64,000 nt of DNA from an uncultured Prevotellaceae bacterium (GTDB taxonomy: Bacteria; Bacteroidota; Bacteroidia; Bacteroidales; Bacteroidaceae): contig CADCIB010000002.1 in the NCBI GenBank assembly GCA_902801375.1, positions 186,001-250,000 of the forward strand. Direction: 5' to 3'. Made by a program: the position numbers and the translations under genes. Of the stretch, positions 52,773 to 62,284 are shown piece after piece; positions within the stretch are counted from its first letter, which is position 1, and every line of letters starts with the position of its first letter. Under the pieces are notes generated by a model. The model did not search any database, was not told the DNA's origin, and saw only the letters and a program-made list of their open reading frames with translations.

Positions 52773-54884
52773 ATGAAGAAAAGGATATTTGGGTTGCTCG
52801 TTTTGGCATGTATAGCCGTAGGCAGGGCATTGGCAGAGCCGATGCTTTCTGGCCAAAAGATGATAAAGGAACCCGTTGACTGGGTGGATATGTTCATGGG
52901 GGTGCGTGGCAACAGCAACTGCGTGATAGGACCGCAGCGGCCTCATGGGTCGGTGAATCCCGCACCGCAGACTCCACAAGGCGGACAGGGCGGCTACAAA
53001 GAGCATCAGCCCATCCGTGGTTTTGCGCAACTGCATGTGTCGGGCATCGGATGGACGCGCTATGGTCAGGTGCTGCTGTCGCCTCAAACGGGATTTAATG
53101 CCGACGAAGAAGGGCACGACTCGGATAAGGATGAAGAGCTGGCCACACCTTATTATTATCGCGTGAACCTGCAGCGCTATGGCATTGGTGTGGAAATCAC
53201 CCCCACGCATCATGGCGCACTCTATCGCTTGCGATACCCGAAAACGAGCAACGAAGGGAAATACCTGCTCTTGGATATGCGCCACAGCTTGGCCGAACAT
53301 ATTGTTCCCGAGGTGCACGGACGATTCCTTGGAGGCGACATTCACGTGGATGAAGCCTCTGGAATGCTTAAGGGATGGGGCGACTACGCTGGCGGCTTTG
53401 GTAGTGGAGAACCATATCGCGTGTGCTTTGCCATGAAAGTGGAAGGGTGCTGTCGTACAACCACTTACAAGAATCAAGGGAAACTTTATGCGAAGATACG
53501 CATGGACGATGGGACAGAGGATGTGTTGGTGCGCCTGGCCATCTCGATGAAGAGCGAGGAGAATGCGCTGAATTACCTGAAAGAAGAGTTGGCAGGTCGT
53601 TCTTTCGACGACGTGAAGGACGAATGCCGCCAACAATGGAACGAGATGTTGAGGCGCATCCGCATCGATGGCGATGAAGATTGCCAGCTGTTCTATACAG
53701 CGCTATACCACAGTCTGCTGATGCCCCGCGACCGCACGGGCGACAATCCGCGTTGGGACAGCAACTTGCCCCACATCGACGATCACTACTGCGTTTGGGA
53801 CACCTGGCGCACCTGCTATCCACTGCTGACGTTGATAGACCAGGAGTTTGTCGAGAAGACCATCAACTCGTTCATCGACCGCTTCCATCACGACGGTAAG
53901 TGTACGCCTACGTTCACCGCTTCCTTGGAGTTTGACATGAAGCAGGGAGGCGACGATGTGGACAATATCATAGCCGACGCCATGATGAAAGGGGTGGGGG
54001 GCTTCGACCGCAATGAGGCCTACCAGCTGCTGTTGTGGAATGCCTGGCACGCACGCGACTCCCTTTATCAGCGCTATGGATGGATTCCTGGCGAGCATGT
54101 GATGATGAGTTGCAGCTACACGATGGAGTATGCCTACAACGACGATTGCACCGCGCGGGTGGCTGAGCAGATGGGCGACGAGGAAAACGCCCGTAAACTG
54201 TATGCGCGTTCACACCAATGGCAGCAGCTGTTCAATGCTGATTTGGAGTCGGAAGGCTTCAAAGGATTCGTCGCTCCACGAAAAGTTGATGGAGAGTTTA
54301 TAACTATAGACCCTGCATATAATTACGCTTCATGGGTAGACTATTTCTATGAGGGCAATTCATGGACTTACACGCTCTTCGCTCCCCATGAGTTCCCACA
54401 GTTGGTGGAACTCTGCGGAGGCAAGGAAACGATGGTTCACCGACTGCAATATGGTTTCGACCATCGCTTGGTGAGCCTCTGGAACGAACCAGGATTCCTC
54501 TCGCCATTCGTCTTCTTTTATTGCGACCGACCCGACCTTGCCGCCCATTATGTGAACAAACTGCGCGAGGAGAACTATTCCATCAATCGCGGTTATCCCG
54601 ACAATGAGGACAGCGGAGCGATGGGGTCGTGGTATGTGTTCACATCCATCGGCCTCTTTCCCAATGCCGGGCAAGACATCTACTATCTACTTCCGCCTGC
54701 ATTCGACCATATTACAATGACCCTAACCGGGGGCTACGAGTTAAAGATAAAGGTCGTGAAAGACAGCGAGCAGGCAAACCGCATTGGCGAAGTATTGCTC
54801 AATGGCGACCGGCTCGACCGCTGGTATGTCCGCCACAATGAGATTGCGCATGGTGGTGAGTTGGTCTTTCACCTTAAAGAATAG
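52773..54884 (+). CDS. GH92 family exo-alpha-mannosidase
   Basis: A 703-residue enzyme from ATG 52773; the frame is open upstream but overlaps the promoter. A signal peptide (MKKRIFGLLVLACIAVGRALA) ends near residue 21. DMFMGVRGNSNCVIGPQRPHG begins the beta-sandwich domain; the (alpha/alpha)6 barrel has CVWDTWRTCYPLLTLI, ASLEFDMKQGGDD and GYPDNEDSGAMGSWYVFTSIGLFP, the last being the GH92 signature with predicted catalytic acids. Calcium-dependent mannosidases of this family trim alpha-mannans. Export to the periplasm or surface is implied. No susCD pair is adjacent, so it is not in a classical PUL here. Confidence 0.92.
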   Translation: MKKRIFGLLVLACIAVGRALAEPMLSGQKMIKEPVDWVDMFMGVRGNSNCVIGPQRPHGSVNPAPQTPQGGQGGYKEHQPIRGFAQLHVSGIGWTRYGQVLLSPQTGFNADEEGHDSDKDEELATPYYYRVNLQRYGIGVEITPTHHGALYRLRYPKTSNEGKYLLLDMRHSLAEHIVPEVHGRFLGGDIHVDEASGMLKGWGDYAGGFGSGEPYRVCFAMKVEGCCRTTTYKNQGKLYAKIRMDDGTEDVLVRLAISMKSEENALNYLKEELAGRSFDDVKDECRQQWNEMLRRIRIDGDEDCQLFYTALYHSLLMPRDRTGDNPRWDSNLPHIDDHYCVWDTWRTCYPLLTLIDQEFVEKTINSFIDRFHHDGKCTPTFTASLEFDMKQGGDDVDNIIADAMMKGVGGFDRNEAYQLLLWNAWHARDSLYQRYGWIPGEHVMMSCSYTMEYAYNDDCTARVAEQMGDEENARKLYARSHQWQQLFNADLESEGFKGFVAPRKVDGEFITIDPAYNYASWVDYFYEGNSWTYTLFAPHEFPQLVELCGGKETMVHRLQYGFDHRLVSLWNEPGFLSPFVFFYCDRPDLAAHYVNKLREENYSINRGYPDNEDSGAMGSWYVFTSIGLFPNAGQDIYYLLPPAFDHITMTLTGGYELKIKVVKDSEQANRIGEVLLNGDRLDRWYVRHNEIAHGGELVFHLKE

Positions 54885-54973
54885 TCGGAGTGGAGTAGGG
54901 ATGAGGCCTCTGAGGCGTAAACCTTTGCGTGAGAAATAGCGCTCGAATTGCAGTTTTCTTCATGATATCTTCG

Positions 54974-54981
54974 TAACTTTG
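54974..54981 (+). promoter_or_regulatory. -7 promoter box of uxaB
   Basis: TAACTTTG, 27 bases before the ATG at 55008. Confidence 0.55.
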
Positions 54982-55007
54982 CATCGCAAACTATTAATTT
55001 TTGAATC

Positions 55008-56486
55008 ATGAAAAGACTGCAAGCATTAAACAAGCGTACGGCACCCAAGAGCGTGATGCCAGAGAGAATCATTCAGTTTGGTGAGGGTAATTTCCTTCGT
55101 GCATTTGTCGACTGGATAGTGTGGAAAATGAATCAGCGTACCGATTTCAACGGTTCGGTGGTGGTGGTACAACCCATTGAGCGGGGTATGGCCGACTGGC
55201 TGAATGGCCAGGACTGTCTCTACCACGTCAACCTGCAAGGTCGCCTGAATGGTGAGGCTGTCAATTCGCTGGAGCGCATCGACGTCATCAGCCGTGCCTT
55301 AAACCCCTATTCGCAGAATGCTGCCTTTATGGCATTGGCCGATCAGCCGGAGATTCGCTTCGTCATTTCCAACACGACAGAGGCTGGTATCGCCTTCGAT
55401 CCTTCCTGTAAGTTCACGGATGCACCTGCCAGCAGCTACCCTGGAAAGTTGGTTCAGCTGCTCTATCGCCGTTTCCAGACTTTCAATGGCGATCCCAAGA
55501 AGGGTCTCATCATCATGCCTTGCGAACTGATTTTCCTCAACGGACATCATCTGAAGGAGTGCATCTATCAGTATATCGAACTCTGGAAAGACGATTTCGG
55601 TGCTTACTACGAGACCTTCAAGAATTGGTTCACCAACTATTGCTATGTTTGTGCCACGTTGGTCGACCGCATTGTGCCGGGCTTCCCGCGCAAAGAGATT
55701 GCTGACATCCAGCAGAAGATTTGCTATGCCGACAACCTTGTTGTGCAGGCAGAGATATTTCACCTGTGGGTGATTGAGAAGGCTGAGAACATGACTTGCG
55801 AAGAGCTTCGCGCAGAATTCCCCGCCGATAAGGCTGGTCTGCATGTGCTTATCGCTGAGAGCGAGAAACCCTATCACGAGCGCAAGGTCACGCTGCTCAA
55901 TGGTCCTCACACCGTGCTTTCGCCTGTTGCCTACCTCAGTGGTGTCGACATCGTGCGCGATGCTTGCAATCATGAGGTCATCGGACACTACATCCACAAG
56001 GTGCAGTTCGAGGAATTGATGGAGACGCTGAACCTCCCGATGGACGAATTGAAGCAGTTTGCCGCTGATGTGCTCGAGCGTTTCAATAACCCGTATGTCG
56101 ATCATCAGGTGACAAGCATCATGCTGAACTCCTTCCCGAAGTTCTGCGCCCGCGACCTTCCTGGCGTGAAGACCTATCTTGAGCGCAAGGGTGAGTTGCC
56201 CAAGGGCTTGGTATTTGGCTTGGCAGCCATCATTACCTATTATAAGGGTGGCAAGCGCGCCGATGGTGCCGACATCGTACCCAACGATTCTGCCGAAATC
56301 ATGCAGTTGCTGAGCGACCTTTGGGCTTCGGGCGACACTCAGAAAGTGACCGACGGAGTGCTGTCAGCCACAGACATCTGGGGTGAGGATTTGCATGACG
56401 TGGTAGGCCTTGCTGCGATGGTGAAGTCGTTCCTCGACCTCATTCAAGAAAAGGGCATGCTGGAAGCCGTGAAGACAATTTTATAA
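55008..56486 (+). CDS. uxaB: Tagaturonate reductase (altronate oxidoreductase)
   Basis: A 492-residue member of the mannitol dehydrogenase/UxaB family. ERIIQFGEGNFLRAFVDWIVWKMN (residues about 18-41) is the nucleotide-binding start; FVISNTTEAGI and KVTLLNGPHTVLSPVAYLSG are family blocks. It reduces tagaturonate to altronate in galacturonate breakdown. Together with uxuA and the SDR gene this indicates use of both glucuronate and galacturonate. It stands alone between the GH92 and flippase genes. Confidence 0.95.
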   Translation: MKRLQALNKRTAPKSVMPERIIQFGEGNFLRAFVDWIVWKMNQRTDFNGSVVVVQPIERGMADWLNGQDCLYHVNLQGRLNGEAVNSLERIDVISRALNPYSQNAAFMALADQPEIRFVISNTTEAGIAFDPSCKFTDAPASSYPGKLVQLLYRRFQTFNGDPKKGLIIMPCELIFLNGHHLKECIYQYIELWKDDFGAYYETFKNWFTNYCYVCATLVDRIVPGFPRKEIADIQQKICYADNLVVQAEIFHLWVIEKAENMTCEELRAEFPADKAGLHVLIAESEKPYHERKVTLLNGPHTVLSPVAYLSGVDIVRDACNHEVIGHYIHKVQFEELMETLNLPMDELKQFAADVLERFNNPYVDHQVTSIMLNSFPKFCARDLPGVKTYLERKGELPKGLVFGLAAIITYYKGGKRADGADIVPNDSAEIMQLLSDLWASGDTQKVTDGVLSATDIWGEDLHDVVGLAAMVKSFLDLIQEKGMLEAVKTIL

Positions 56487-56540
56487 AAAAAGATACCAAT
56501 CATGCAATAAAATGCGGTTTTCTGCGTTTTATTATTGGTA

Positions 56541-57986
56541 ATGGACAGTCAAGAACAGAATAGTAGCTACCGTCAGATACTGAAATACACCAGTCTGTTC
56601 GGCAGTATTCAAGGCATCAACATTCTTATTGCGCTCGTGCGCAATAAGATTGTTGCTGTATTATTAGGCCCCTCGGTGATGGGTCTGATGTCGCTGTTCT
56701 ACAGCACCATCCAGATGATGTTCAATGCGACGAACCTGGGAATCGGCACCAGTTCTGTGAAGACTTTGTCTGAACTGGTGGACCAAGGTGAAGAAGAGCG
56801 CTTGGTTCGTCATGTTGGTGTCATCCGTTCGTGGGCTATGCTTACAGCCATCGGTGGCATGTTGGTGAGCATGCTTTTGGTGCCGCTGCTCAGCCGCATG
56901 TCGTTTTCCGATGGCAATCATGAGTTACATCTTTTTCTGTTGACACCTGCTGTGGCCTTGATGGCCATCGCTGGTGGCGAAATGGCTGTGCTGAAAGCCA
57001 CCCGTCAACTCAAGAACATCGCCCGTTTCTCCATGCTGAACATGGCGTTTACGCTGTTGGCAGCGTTGCTCTTGTTCTATTTCATTGGTGAGGCGGCCAT
57101 CGTACCATATCTGGTGAGTGTGGCTTTGGCACAGATGGTGTTGACCATGATCTATTCCGTGCGTCTGTATCCGTATCGTTTGTCATTCAGCGGGAGTGTG
57201 CTTCGTGAAGGAAAACCCATGGTGAAACTCGGCTTGGCCTTTGTGGCTGCGGGGGTATGCACATCGGGAGCCGACTTTGCCATACGCGCCATTCTCAACA
57301 AGGTGGCGTCGCTAGAAGTGGTGGGACTGTACAATTCGGGTGTGATGATGACCGTTGTTTATGCCGGTATGGTATTCTCAGCATTTGAAACCGATTTCTT
57401 CCCGCGACTCTCCCAAGTGAATCAGCGTGTCGACGAGAGCAATCTGCTTGTCAACCGTCAGATTGAAGTCACCATGCACATACTATCTCCCATGCTGATT
57501 GTATTCAGCATGGGTATGCCCCTGTTCCTGCCTTTGCTCTTCAGCCGACAGTTCCTGCCGGTTCTCAGCATGATACAAGTCACCACCTTGTCGATGTTTA
57601 TCCGTGGGGTGAAGTTGCCGGCTGCCTACCTCATGTTGGGCAAAGGCGACTCCCGGGCATTCTTTTGGATGGAACTCTATAGTGCGGTCGTACTCGTGCT
57701 GGCCGTAGTTGGCGGCTATCTGTTGTGGGGACTCGTGGGAACGGGTATCGGTATCTTGTTGACCGAAGCTCTCGACATATTGGTGGTCAACGCTTTGTGC
57801 CGTCTGCGCTATCATTACCAAGTGTCAAAACAGGTAACGCGCGCAGCGCTTTTCCATCTGCCTTTGCAGGTTTTATGTCTGTTTTCCACTCAGTTCTTGT
57901 CCGACATTTCCTACTGGGCGGCTGGACTCGTCTTGTTTGTCATCAGCCTTTGGATTTCTCTTCATTTCTTCTTCACGCAGAAATGA
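56541..57986 (+). CDS. Polysaccharide/O-antigen flippase (Wzx-like MOP family)
   Basis: A 481-residue inner-membrane protein from ATG 56541 (an in-frame TTG two codons earlier is not preferred). About twelve hydrophobic segments are spread across the chain, starting with TSLFGSIQGINILIALVRNKIVAVLLG and GIGTSSVKTLSEL, typical of the polysaccharide transporter branch. It would flip a lipid-linked glycan across the membrane. No other glycan genes flank it. The gap of about 110 bases to the htpG stop holds a terminator. Confidence 0.88.
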   Translation: MDSQEQNSSYRQILKYTSLFGSIQGINILIALVRNKIVAVLLGPSVMGLMSLFYSTIQMMFNATNLGIGTSSVKTLSELVDQGEEERLVRHVGVIRSWAMLTAIGGMLVSMLLVPLLSRMSFSDGNHELHLFLLTPAVALMAIAGGEMAVLKATRQLKNIARFSMLNMAFTLLAALLLFYFIGEAAIVPYLVSVALAQMVLTMIYSVRLYPYRLSFSGSVLREGKPMVKLGLAFVAAGVCTSGADFAIRAILNKVASLEVVGLYNSGVMMTVVYAGMVFSAFETDFFPRLSQVNQRVDESNLLVNRQIEVTMHILSPMLIVFSMGMPLFLPLLFSRQFLPVLSMIQVTTLSMFIRGVKLPAAYLMLGKGDSRAFFWMELYSAVVLVLAVVGGYLLWGLVGTGIGILLTEALDILVVNALCRLRYHYQVSKQVTRAALFHLPLQVLCLFSTQFLSDISYWAAGLVLFVISLWISLHFFFTQK

Positions 57987-58041
57987 AGCAGTCTCAGTCT
58001 CATCTCTATAGCCAGTCCGCATTGATGGGCATACAAAAAAA

Positions 58042-58073
58042 GAGACACCGAGCATAATGGTACTCAGTGTCTC
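58042..58073 (-). terminator. Terminator of htpG
   Basis: An 11-bp stem with one mismatch (58042-58052 with 58063-58073) followed on the minus strand by seven T. Confidence 0.85.
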
Positions 58074-58099
58074 AAAGCTATTTTCAGTCAAAAAACGCC

Positions 58100-60154
58100 T
58101 TATTTGATCAGCTCTACGCTGCGCTTCAGGAAAGCATCGAGGGCAGCACCCTTGAGCATTCCGTTCTGTAAGAGGGCAAGGTCGATGAGCTGGTGAATCA
58201 CGTCGTTGCCCTTGGCATAGTCGCTGATGATTTGTTTGCGCTGGTCCTTCTGCTTGTCGATGTCTGCCTGCGTCTTGGCTTTGTCGTCTTTTTCCTCCTG
58301 AGTGATCTCCTCGGGTTTCTTCTTTCCTTCTTCCTGACGGAGTACAGCCAGACGGGCTTCCAGACCTTTTATCTCGCTGTCGATGGGTTTCAGCTGTTCG
58401 CTGCATTGGGCAGTCTCGTCTTCAAGGATTCGCTTGATGAGCGCATGGTCGCTGTTGAGCATCAGTTGATAGCTGTCGGGCATCTGTGCATAGAACGACA
58501 TTCCCGGCTGATAGCGGCTCATGTCCTTCATACGGCGCATGTACTCGCTCTGCGTGATCATGACTGGTGCAGCCTGTTCGCCCAGGGCTTTCACCTCTAC
58601 GTAGAAGTCGGCCTTATCCAAGGCTGGCAGTTGCGACTTGAATGCCACTGACAAATTGTCACGTTCCGTCATCGGCAGTTCCTCTTTCTTCTCCTCTTCC
58701 TTCAGAATCAAACGGTCTATGACGTCAGCATCCACGCGGGTGAATCGGCTCTTCTCGAACTTCTGTTCGAACATCGAAACCGTCGGCACGTCCAACTGAC
58801 CATCCATCAGCAATATGCTGTAGCCTTTGTCCTGAGCCGCCTTGATAAAGGAATATTGCTCCTCCTTGTCGTTGGCATAGAGATAAACCAACTGGCCGTC
58901 CTTGTCGGTCTGGTTGTCCTTGATGAGTGTGCGGTACTCTTCGTAGGTGAAGAACTTGCCATCGACATCCTTGAACAGCGCGAAGTCCTTCGCACGGTCG
59001 TAGAAGTCCTCCTGTGTCAGCATGCCGTAGTGGATGAAGAGTTTCAGGTCGTCCCATTTCTCCTCGTATTCCTTGCGGTTTTCCTTGAAGATGCTTTGCA
59101 GGCGGTCGGCCACTTTCTTCGTGATATAGGTTGAAATCTTCTTCACGTCGCGGTCGCTCTGCAGGTAGCTGCGGCTCACGTTAAGCGGGATGTCTGGTGA
59201 GTCTATCACGCCGTGGAGCAATGTCAGGAAGTCGGGTACGATGCCTTCCACTTGGTCGGTGACGAACACTTGGTTGCAATAGAGTTGTATCTTATTACGC
59301 TGAAGCTCGATGTTCGACTTGATCCGAGGGAAATAAAGGATACCTGTGAGGTTGAAAGGATAGTCGACGTTCAAGTGAATCCAGAACAACGGTTCGTCCT
59401 GCATGGGATAAAGCGTGCGATAGAACTGCTTGTAGTCCTCGTCCTTCAGCGTCGATGGAGTCTTTGTCCAGAGCGGCTCCACGTTGTTGATGACGTTGTC
59501 TTCGTCGGTGTCCTGCATCTTGCCGTCTTTCCATTCCTGCTTCTTACCGAAGACAACCGGCACGGGCAAGAACTTACAGTACTTCTGCAGGAGCTCTTCA
59601 ATCTTGTTCTTCTCAAGAAACTCCTTGCAGTCGTCGTCGATGTAGAGGATGATGTCCGAACCGCGGTCGTCGCGCGTTGCATCCTCGATGGTGAACTCCG
59701 GGCTTCCATCGCACGACCACTTCACGGCCTGTGCATCTTCCTGATAGCTGCGGGTGACGATTTCCACTTTCTTCGACACCATGAAGGCCGAATAGAATCC
59801 CAGACCGAAATGGCCAATGATAGCGTTGGCGTTGTCCTTGTATTTGTCAAGGAAATCGGTTACGCCCGAGAAGGCTATCTGGTTGATATACTTATTGATT
59901 TCCTCTTCCGTCATGCCGATGCCCCGGTCGCTGATGGTCAGCGTGCCGGCCTTCTCGTCAAGTTTGATTCGCACGCTCAGGTCGCCCAGTTCGCCTTTGT
60001 AGTCGCCGCGGTCAGCCAGCGTCTTCAACTTCTGCGTGGCATCAATGGCGTTCGACACCATTTCGCGCAGGAAAATCTCATGATCTGAATATAAGAACTT
60101 TTTGATGACGGGGAAAATGTTCTCAGTCGTAACCCCGATGTTACCTTTCTGCAT
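58100..60154 (-). CDS. htpG: Chaperone HtpG (Hsp90)
   Basis: A 684-residue chaperone from ATG 60154; the frame extends over 100 codons upstream into truA and is not used. MQKGNIGVTTENIFPVIKKFLYSDHEIFLREMVSNAIDA is the ATP-binding start, then GTLTISDRGIGMTEEEINKYIN and FGLGFYSAFMV. The middle domain has DVKKISTYITKKVADRL. Length is as expected. It lacks the C-terminal MEEVD of eukaryotes. Divergent from truA, 84 bases between the starts. Confidence 0.97.
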   Translation of the reverse strand: MQKGNIGVTTENIFPVIKKFLYSDHEIFLREMVSNAIDATQKLKTLADRGDYKGELGDLSVRIKLDEKAGTLTISDRGIGMTEEEINKYINQIAFSGVTDFLDKYKDNANAIIGHFGLGFYSAFMVSKKVEIVTRSYQEDAQAVKWSCDGSPEFTIEDATRDDRGSDIILYIDDDCKEFLEKNKIEELLQKYCKFLPVPVVFGKKQEWKDGKMQDTDEDNVINNVEPLWTKTPSTLKDEDYKQFYRTLYPMQDEPLFWIHLNVDYPFNLTGILYFPRIKSNIELQRNKIQLYCNQVFVTDQVEGIVPDFLTLLHGVIDSPDIPLNVSRSYLQSDRDVKKISTYITKKVADRLQSIFKENRKEYEEKWDDLKLFIHYGMLTQEDFYDRAKDFALFKDVDGKFFTYEEYRTLIKDNQTDKDGQLVYLYANDKEEQYSFIKAAQDKGYSILLMDGQLDVPTVSMFEQKFEKSRFTRVDADVIDRLILKEEEKKEELPMTERDNLSVAFKSQLPALDKADFYVEVKALGEQAAPVMITQSEYMRRMKDMSRYQPGMSFYAQMPDSYQLMLNSDHALIKRILEDETAQCSEQLKPIDSEIKGLEARLAVLRQEEGKKKPEEITQEEKDDKAKTQADIDKQKDQRKQIISDYAKGNDVIHQLIDLALLQNGMLKGAALDAFLKRSVELIK

Positions 60155-60226
60155 AGTTGTTATGACGTTTTTACGATTTTCTGACAATAAAATAGCAAAA
60201 AGCGTGCCAGTCTCAGAAAAATATCT

Positions 60227-60234
60227 TACCTTTG
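60227..60234 (+). promoter_or_regulatory. -7 promoter box of truA (leaderless candidate)
   Basis: TACCTTTG ends only four bases before the truA ATG, so transcription should begin at or next to the start codon. No good -33 box is visible. Confidence 0.5.
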
Positions 60235-60238
60235 CATT

Positions 60239-60994
60239 ATGAACAACGAATTCAACAGGTATTTCGTATGGTTTTCCTACGATGGGACCCGCTATCATGG
60301 ATGGCAGGTGCAGCCGTCGGGCAACTCCGTTCAGGCGGAGTTGCAACGCGCGTTGAGCCTTCAGTTGCGCGAAACGATAGAGGTGGTGGGTGCCGGGCGC
60401 ACCGATGCCGGGGTTCATGCCCGTCGGATGGCTGCCCATTTCGATACGATGCAGACACTCGACTGCCATCAGACGGCCTATCGGTTGAACCGCATCCTAC
60501 CACGTGACATCGCTGTGGAGTGCGTAGCCCCAGTTCCAAAAGACTTGCATGCACGTTTCAGCGCCTTTGCGCGCACGTACCATTATTATATACATACGCG
60601 CAAAGAACCTTTTGTGCGACAGTATTCCTGTGAGATGCACTTCAATCTCGACTTCGAGAAAATGAATCAGGCTGCTACCATCCTCATGGAGTACGACGAT
60701 TTCGGGGCTTTCTGCAAGACACATACTGACGTGAAGACCACTCTCTGCAAGGTGACTGAGGCCCGATGGATTCAGAAATCATCCCATGAATGGTATTTCC
60801 GCATCACGGCCAACCGTTTCCTGCGCAATATGGTGCGTGCCGTGGTGGGTACGCTCATAGACGTAGGACGTGGACGGGTTTCGCTCGATGAATTCCGCTT
60901 GATTATAGAAGGAAAAAACCGATCGCAAGCAGGAGAGAGCATGCCTGCACATGCTCTGTTCCTTGAGGATGTTCGTTATGAGTACTTTTTTTAA
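60239..60994 (+). CDS. truA: tRNA pseudouridine synthase A
   Basis: A 251-residue enzyme that makes pseudouridine at positions 38-40 of tRNA anticodon arms. YFVWFSYDGTRYHGWQVQPSG starts the fold, and GAGRTDAGVHARRMAAHF holds the catalytic Asp (residue 54). FLRNMVRAVVGTLIDVGRG is the last signature. It converges on the Gate-domain gene, overlapping by four bases (60991-60994). Confidence 0.97.
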   Translation: MNNEFNRYFVWFSYDGTRYHGWQVQPSGNSVQAELQRALSLQLRETIEVVGAGRTDAGVHARRMAAHFDTMQTLDCHQTAYRLNRILPRDIAVECVAPVPKDLHARFSAFARTYHYYIHTRKEPFVRQYSCEMHFNLDFEKMNQAATILMEYDDFGAFCKTHTDVKTTLCKVTEARWIQKSSHEWYFRITANRFLRNMVRAVVGTLIDVGRGRVSLDEFRLIIEGKNRSQAGESMPAHALFLEDVRYEYFF

Positions 60995-62154
60995 AAAAGC
61001 GTGGTTAGCATGAACGTCCAGTGAGCCACAAGAGCCGCACAGATGCCGCCGATGGTGTGCGCAATGATGGCCTTCGGCGTCAGTTCACGATAACCTAAAG
61101 AGTCGAGCATGGCGGTGTGTGTGCTCAGATAGCCGCTCCAACACATGCCAATGGCGGTGAACACTGCGATGGCATTACCGTCGGCCCATCCCTGCTGCAG
61201 GAAATTGGGTACCAATGAAAGTGCGGCTCCGACGGCTCCAAGGGCTGTGATGGGGAAGGCTATCTGGTGGGGATCAGTCAAACCGAACACCCAATTGAAA
61301 AACCAGTCTATTTTCCCTGCAAGGGCCGGCAAAATCTCAATGCCTTCGTAGGCTGCACCTGTGAATGTTCCGTCGGCAGAGGGACCGAAGGTGAGAATCA
61401 TCACGAGTGTAGAGATGACAAGCACACCAGGGATGATGGCCAGTCCCACGTCTACACCCGTACGTCCGCCGTCGAGCAGGGAGTTAAGGGTGCGGATGAA
61501 CACGCTCTTGCCGTGCTTCAAGTCTTCTTCTATCTGGTTTTCCACATCTTTTGCCTTGGCTACATCCTCAAATTTATACCTCGGATGGGCTTTAATCACG
61601 AAATACTGCATGAAGCGTGTGGAAACGATACATCCACAGAAAGCTCCAAACAGTCCGATGAACGGCTCAAGGTAGAATCCTTGTCCCACCATGTAGACAA
61701 TCACGATGAGGCCCATGCCAAAGGCGGTACCGAAATTGGTGAGCGAAATGAATTGGTATTTCTTGAAATAGCTGCTGAATCGCTTATCCTGCGATAGCGA
61801 GATGATGGCGGGATTGTCGGACAGAAACGTCATGACAGCACCCAATGAAGCCACACCGGGCAGGTTGAAGAGCGGTCGCATCAAAGGGCGCAGAATCTTC
61901 TCAAGCATGTCGACGACGCCGAATTCTACAAAAAGTTTGCTGATGGCACCGGTGATGACACAGACGGCCATCAGATAGAAACAGGTATTAAGCAGCAGGT
62001 CGTGAGCGGTGTGCATGATGGTGTTAAGCATTGGAGCCGCTCCCATTTTCATGCCAATACCTCCGAAGAGTGCTATAATGATGAGAAAACAGGTGATGCC
62101 CGACGGCACTTTGTTGACCTTCTTGTTGAAATAGTTGTTGATGACAGATTTCAT
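60991..62154 (-). CDS. Nucleoside-recognition (Gate) domain membrane protein
   Basis: A 387-residue protein from ATG 62154; the open frame continues upstream through the bamD promoter but is not used. Ten or so hydrophobic segments, with two Gate domains: GAISKLFVEFGVVDMLEKILRPLMRPLFNLPG near residues 70-100 and FPITALGAVGAALSLVPNFLQQG near 300. Related to SpmA/SpmB and YjiH-like proteins that resemble nucleoside transporters. A role in transport is inferred. It has no operon partners on its strand. Confidence 0.85.
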   Translation of the reverse strand: MKSVINNYFNKKVNKVPSGITCFLIIIALFGGIGMKMGAAPMLNTIMHTAHDLLLNTCFYLMAVCVITGAISKLFVEFGVVDMLEKILRPLMRPLFNLPGVASLGAVMTFLSDNPAIISLSQDKRFSSYFKKYQFISLTNFGTAFGMGLIVIVYMVGQGFYLEPFIGLFGAFCGCIVSTRFMQYFVIKAHPRYKFEDVAKAKDVENQIEEDLKHGKSVFIRTLNSLLDGGRTGVDVGLAIIPGVLVISTLVMILTFGPSADGTFTGAAYEGIEILPALAGKIDWFFNWVFGLTDPHQIAFPITALGAVGAALSLVPNFLQQGWADGNAIAVFTAIGMCWSGYLSTHTAMLDSLGYRELTPKAIIAHTIGGICAALVAHWTFMLTTLF

Positions 62155-62244
62155 GGTAATGCGTGATTTTTGGCTGCAAAGATAATGATTATTCTCAAAA
62201 TAAGCAAGAAAAGACAATTTTTTCATAAAAAAAGAGTGAAAACC

Positions 62245-62275
62245 TTTGTTTTTCCGTCGAATTGCCGTAACTTTG
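62245..62275 (+). promoter_or_regulatory. Promoter of bamD-rpoZ
   Basis: -33 TTTG (62245-62248) and -7 TAACTTTG (62268-62275) with an ideal 19-base gap. Only nine bases separate the -7 box from the first ATG. Confidence 0.85.
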
Positions 62276-62284
62276 CAGCTCGTT

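Noticed and set aside
60155-60469. Longer start for HtpG (105 extra codons)
   Set aside because: This part is antisense to truA and lacks Hsp90 similarity; MQKGNIGVTTENIFP is the normal start.
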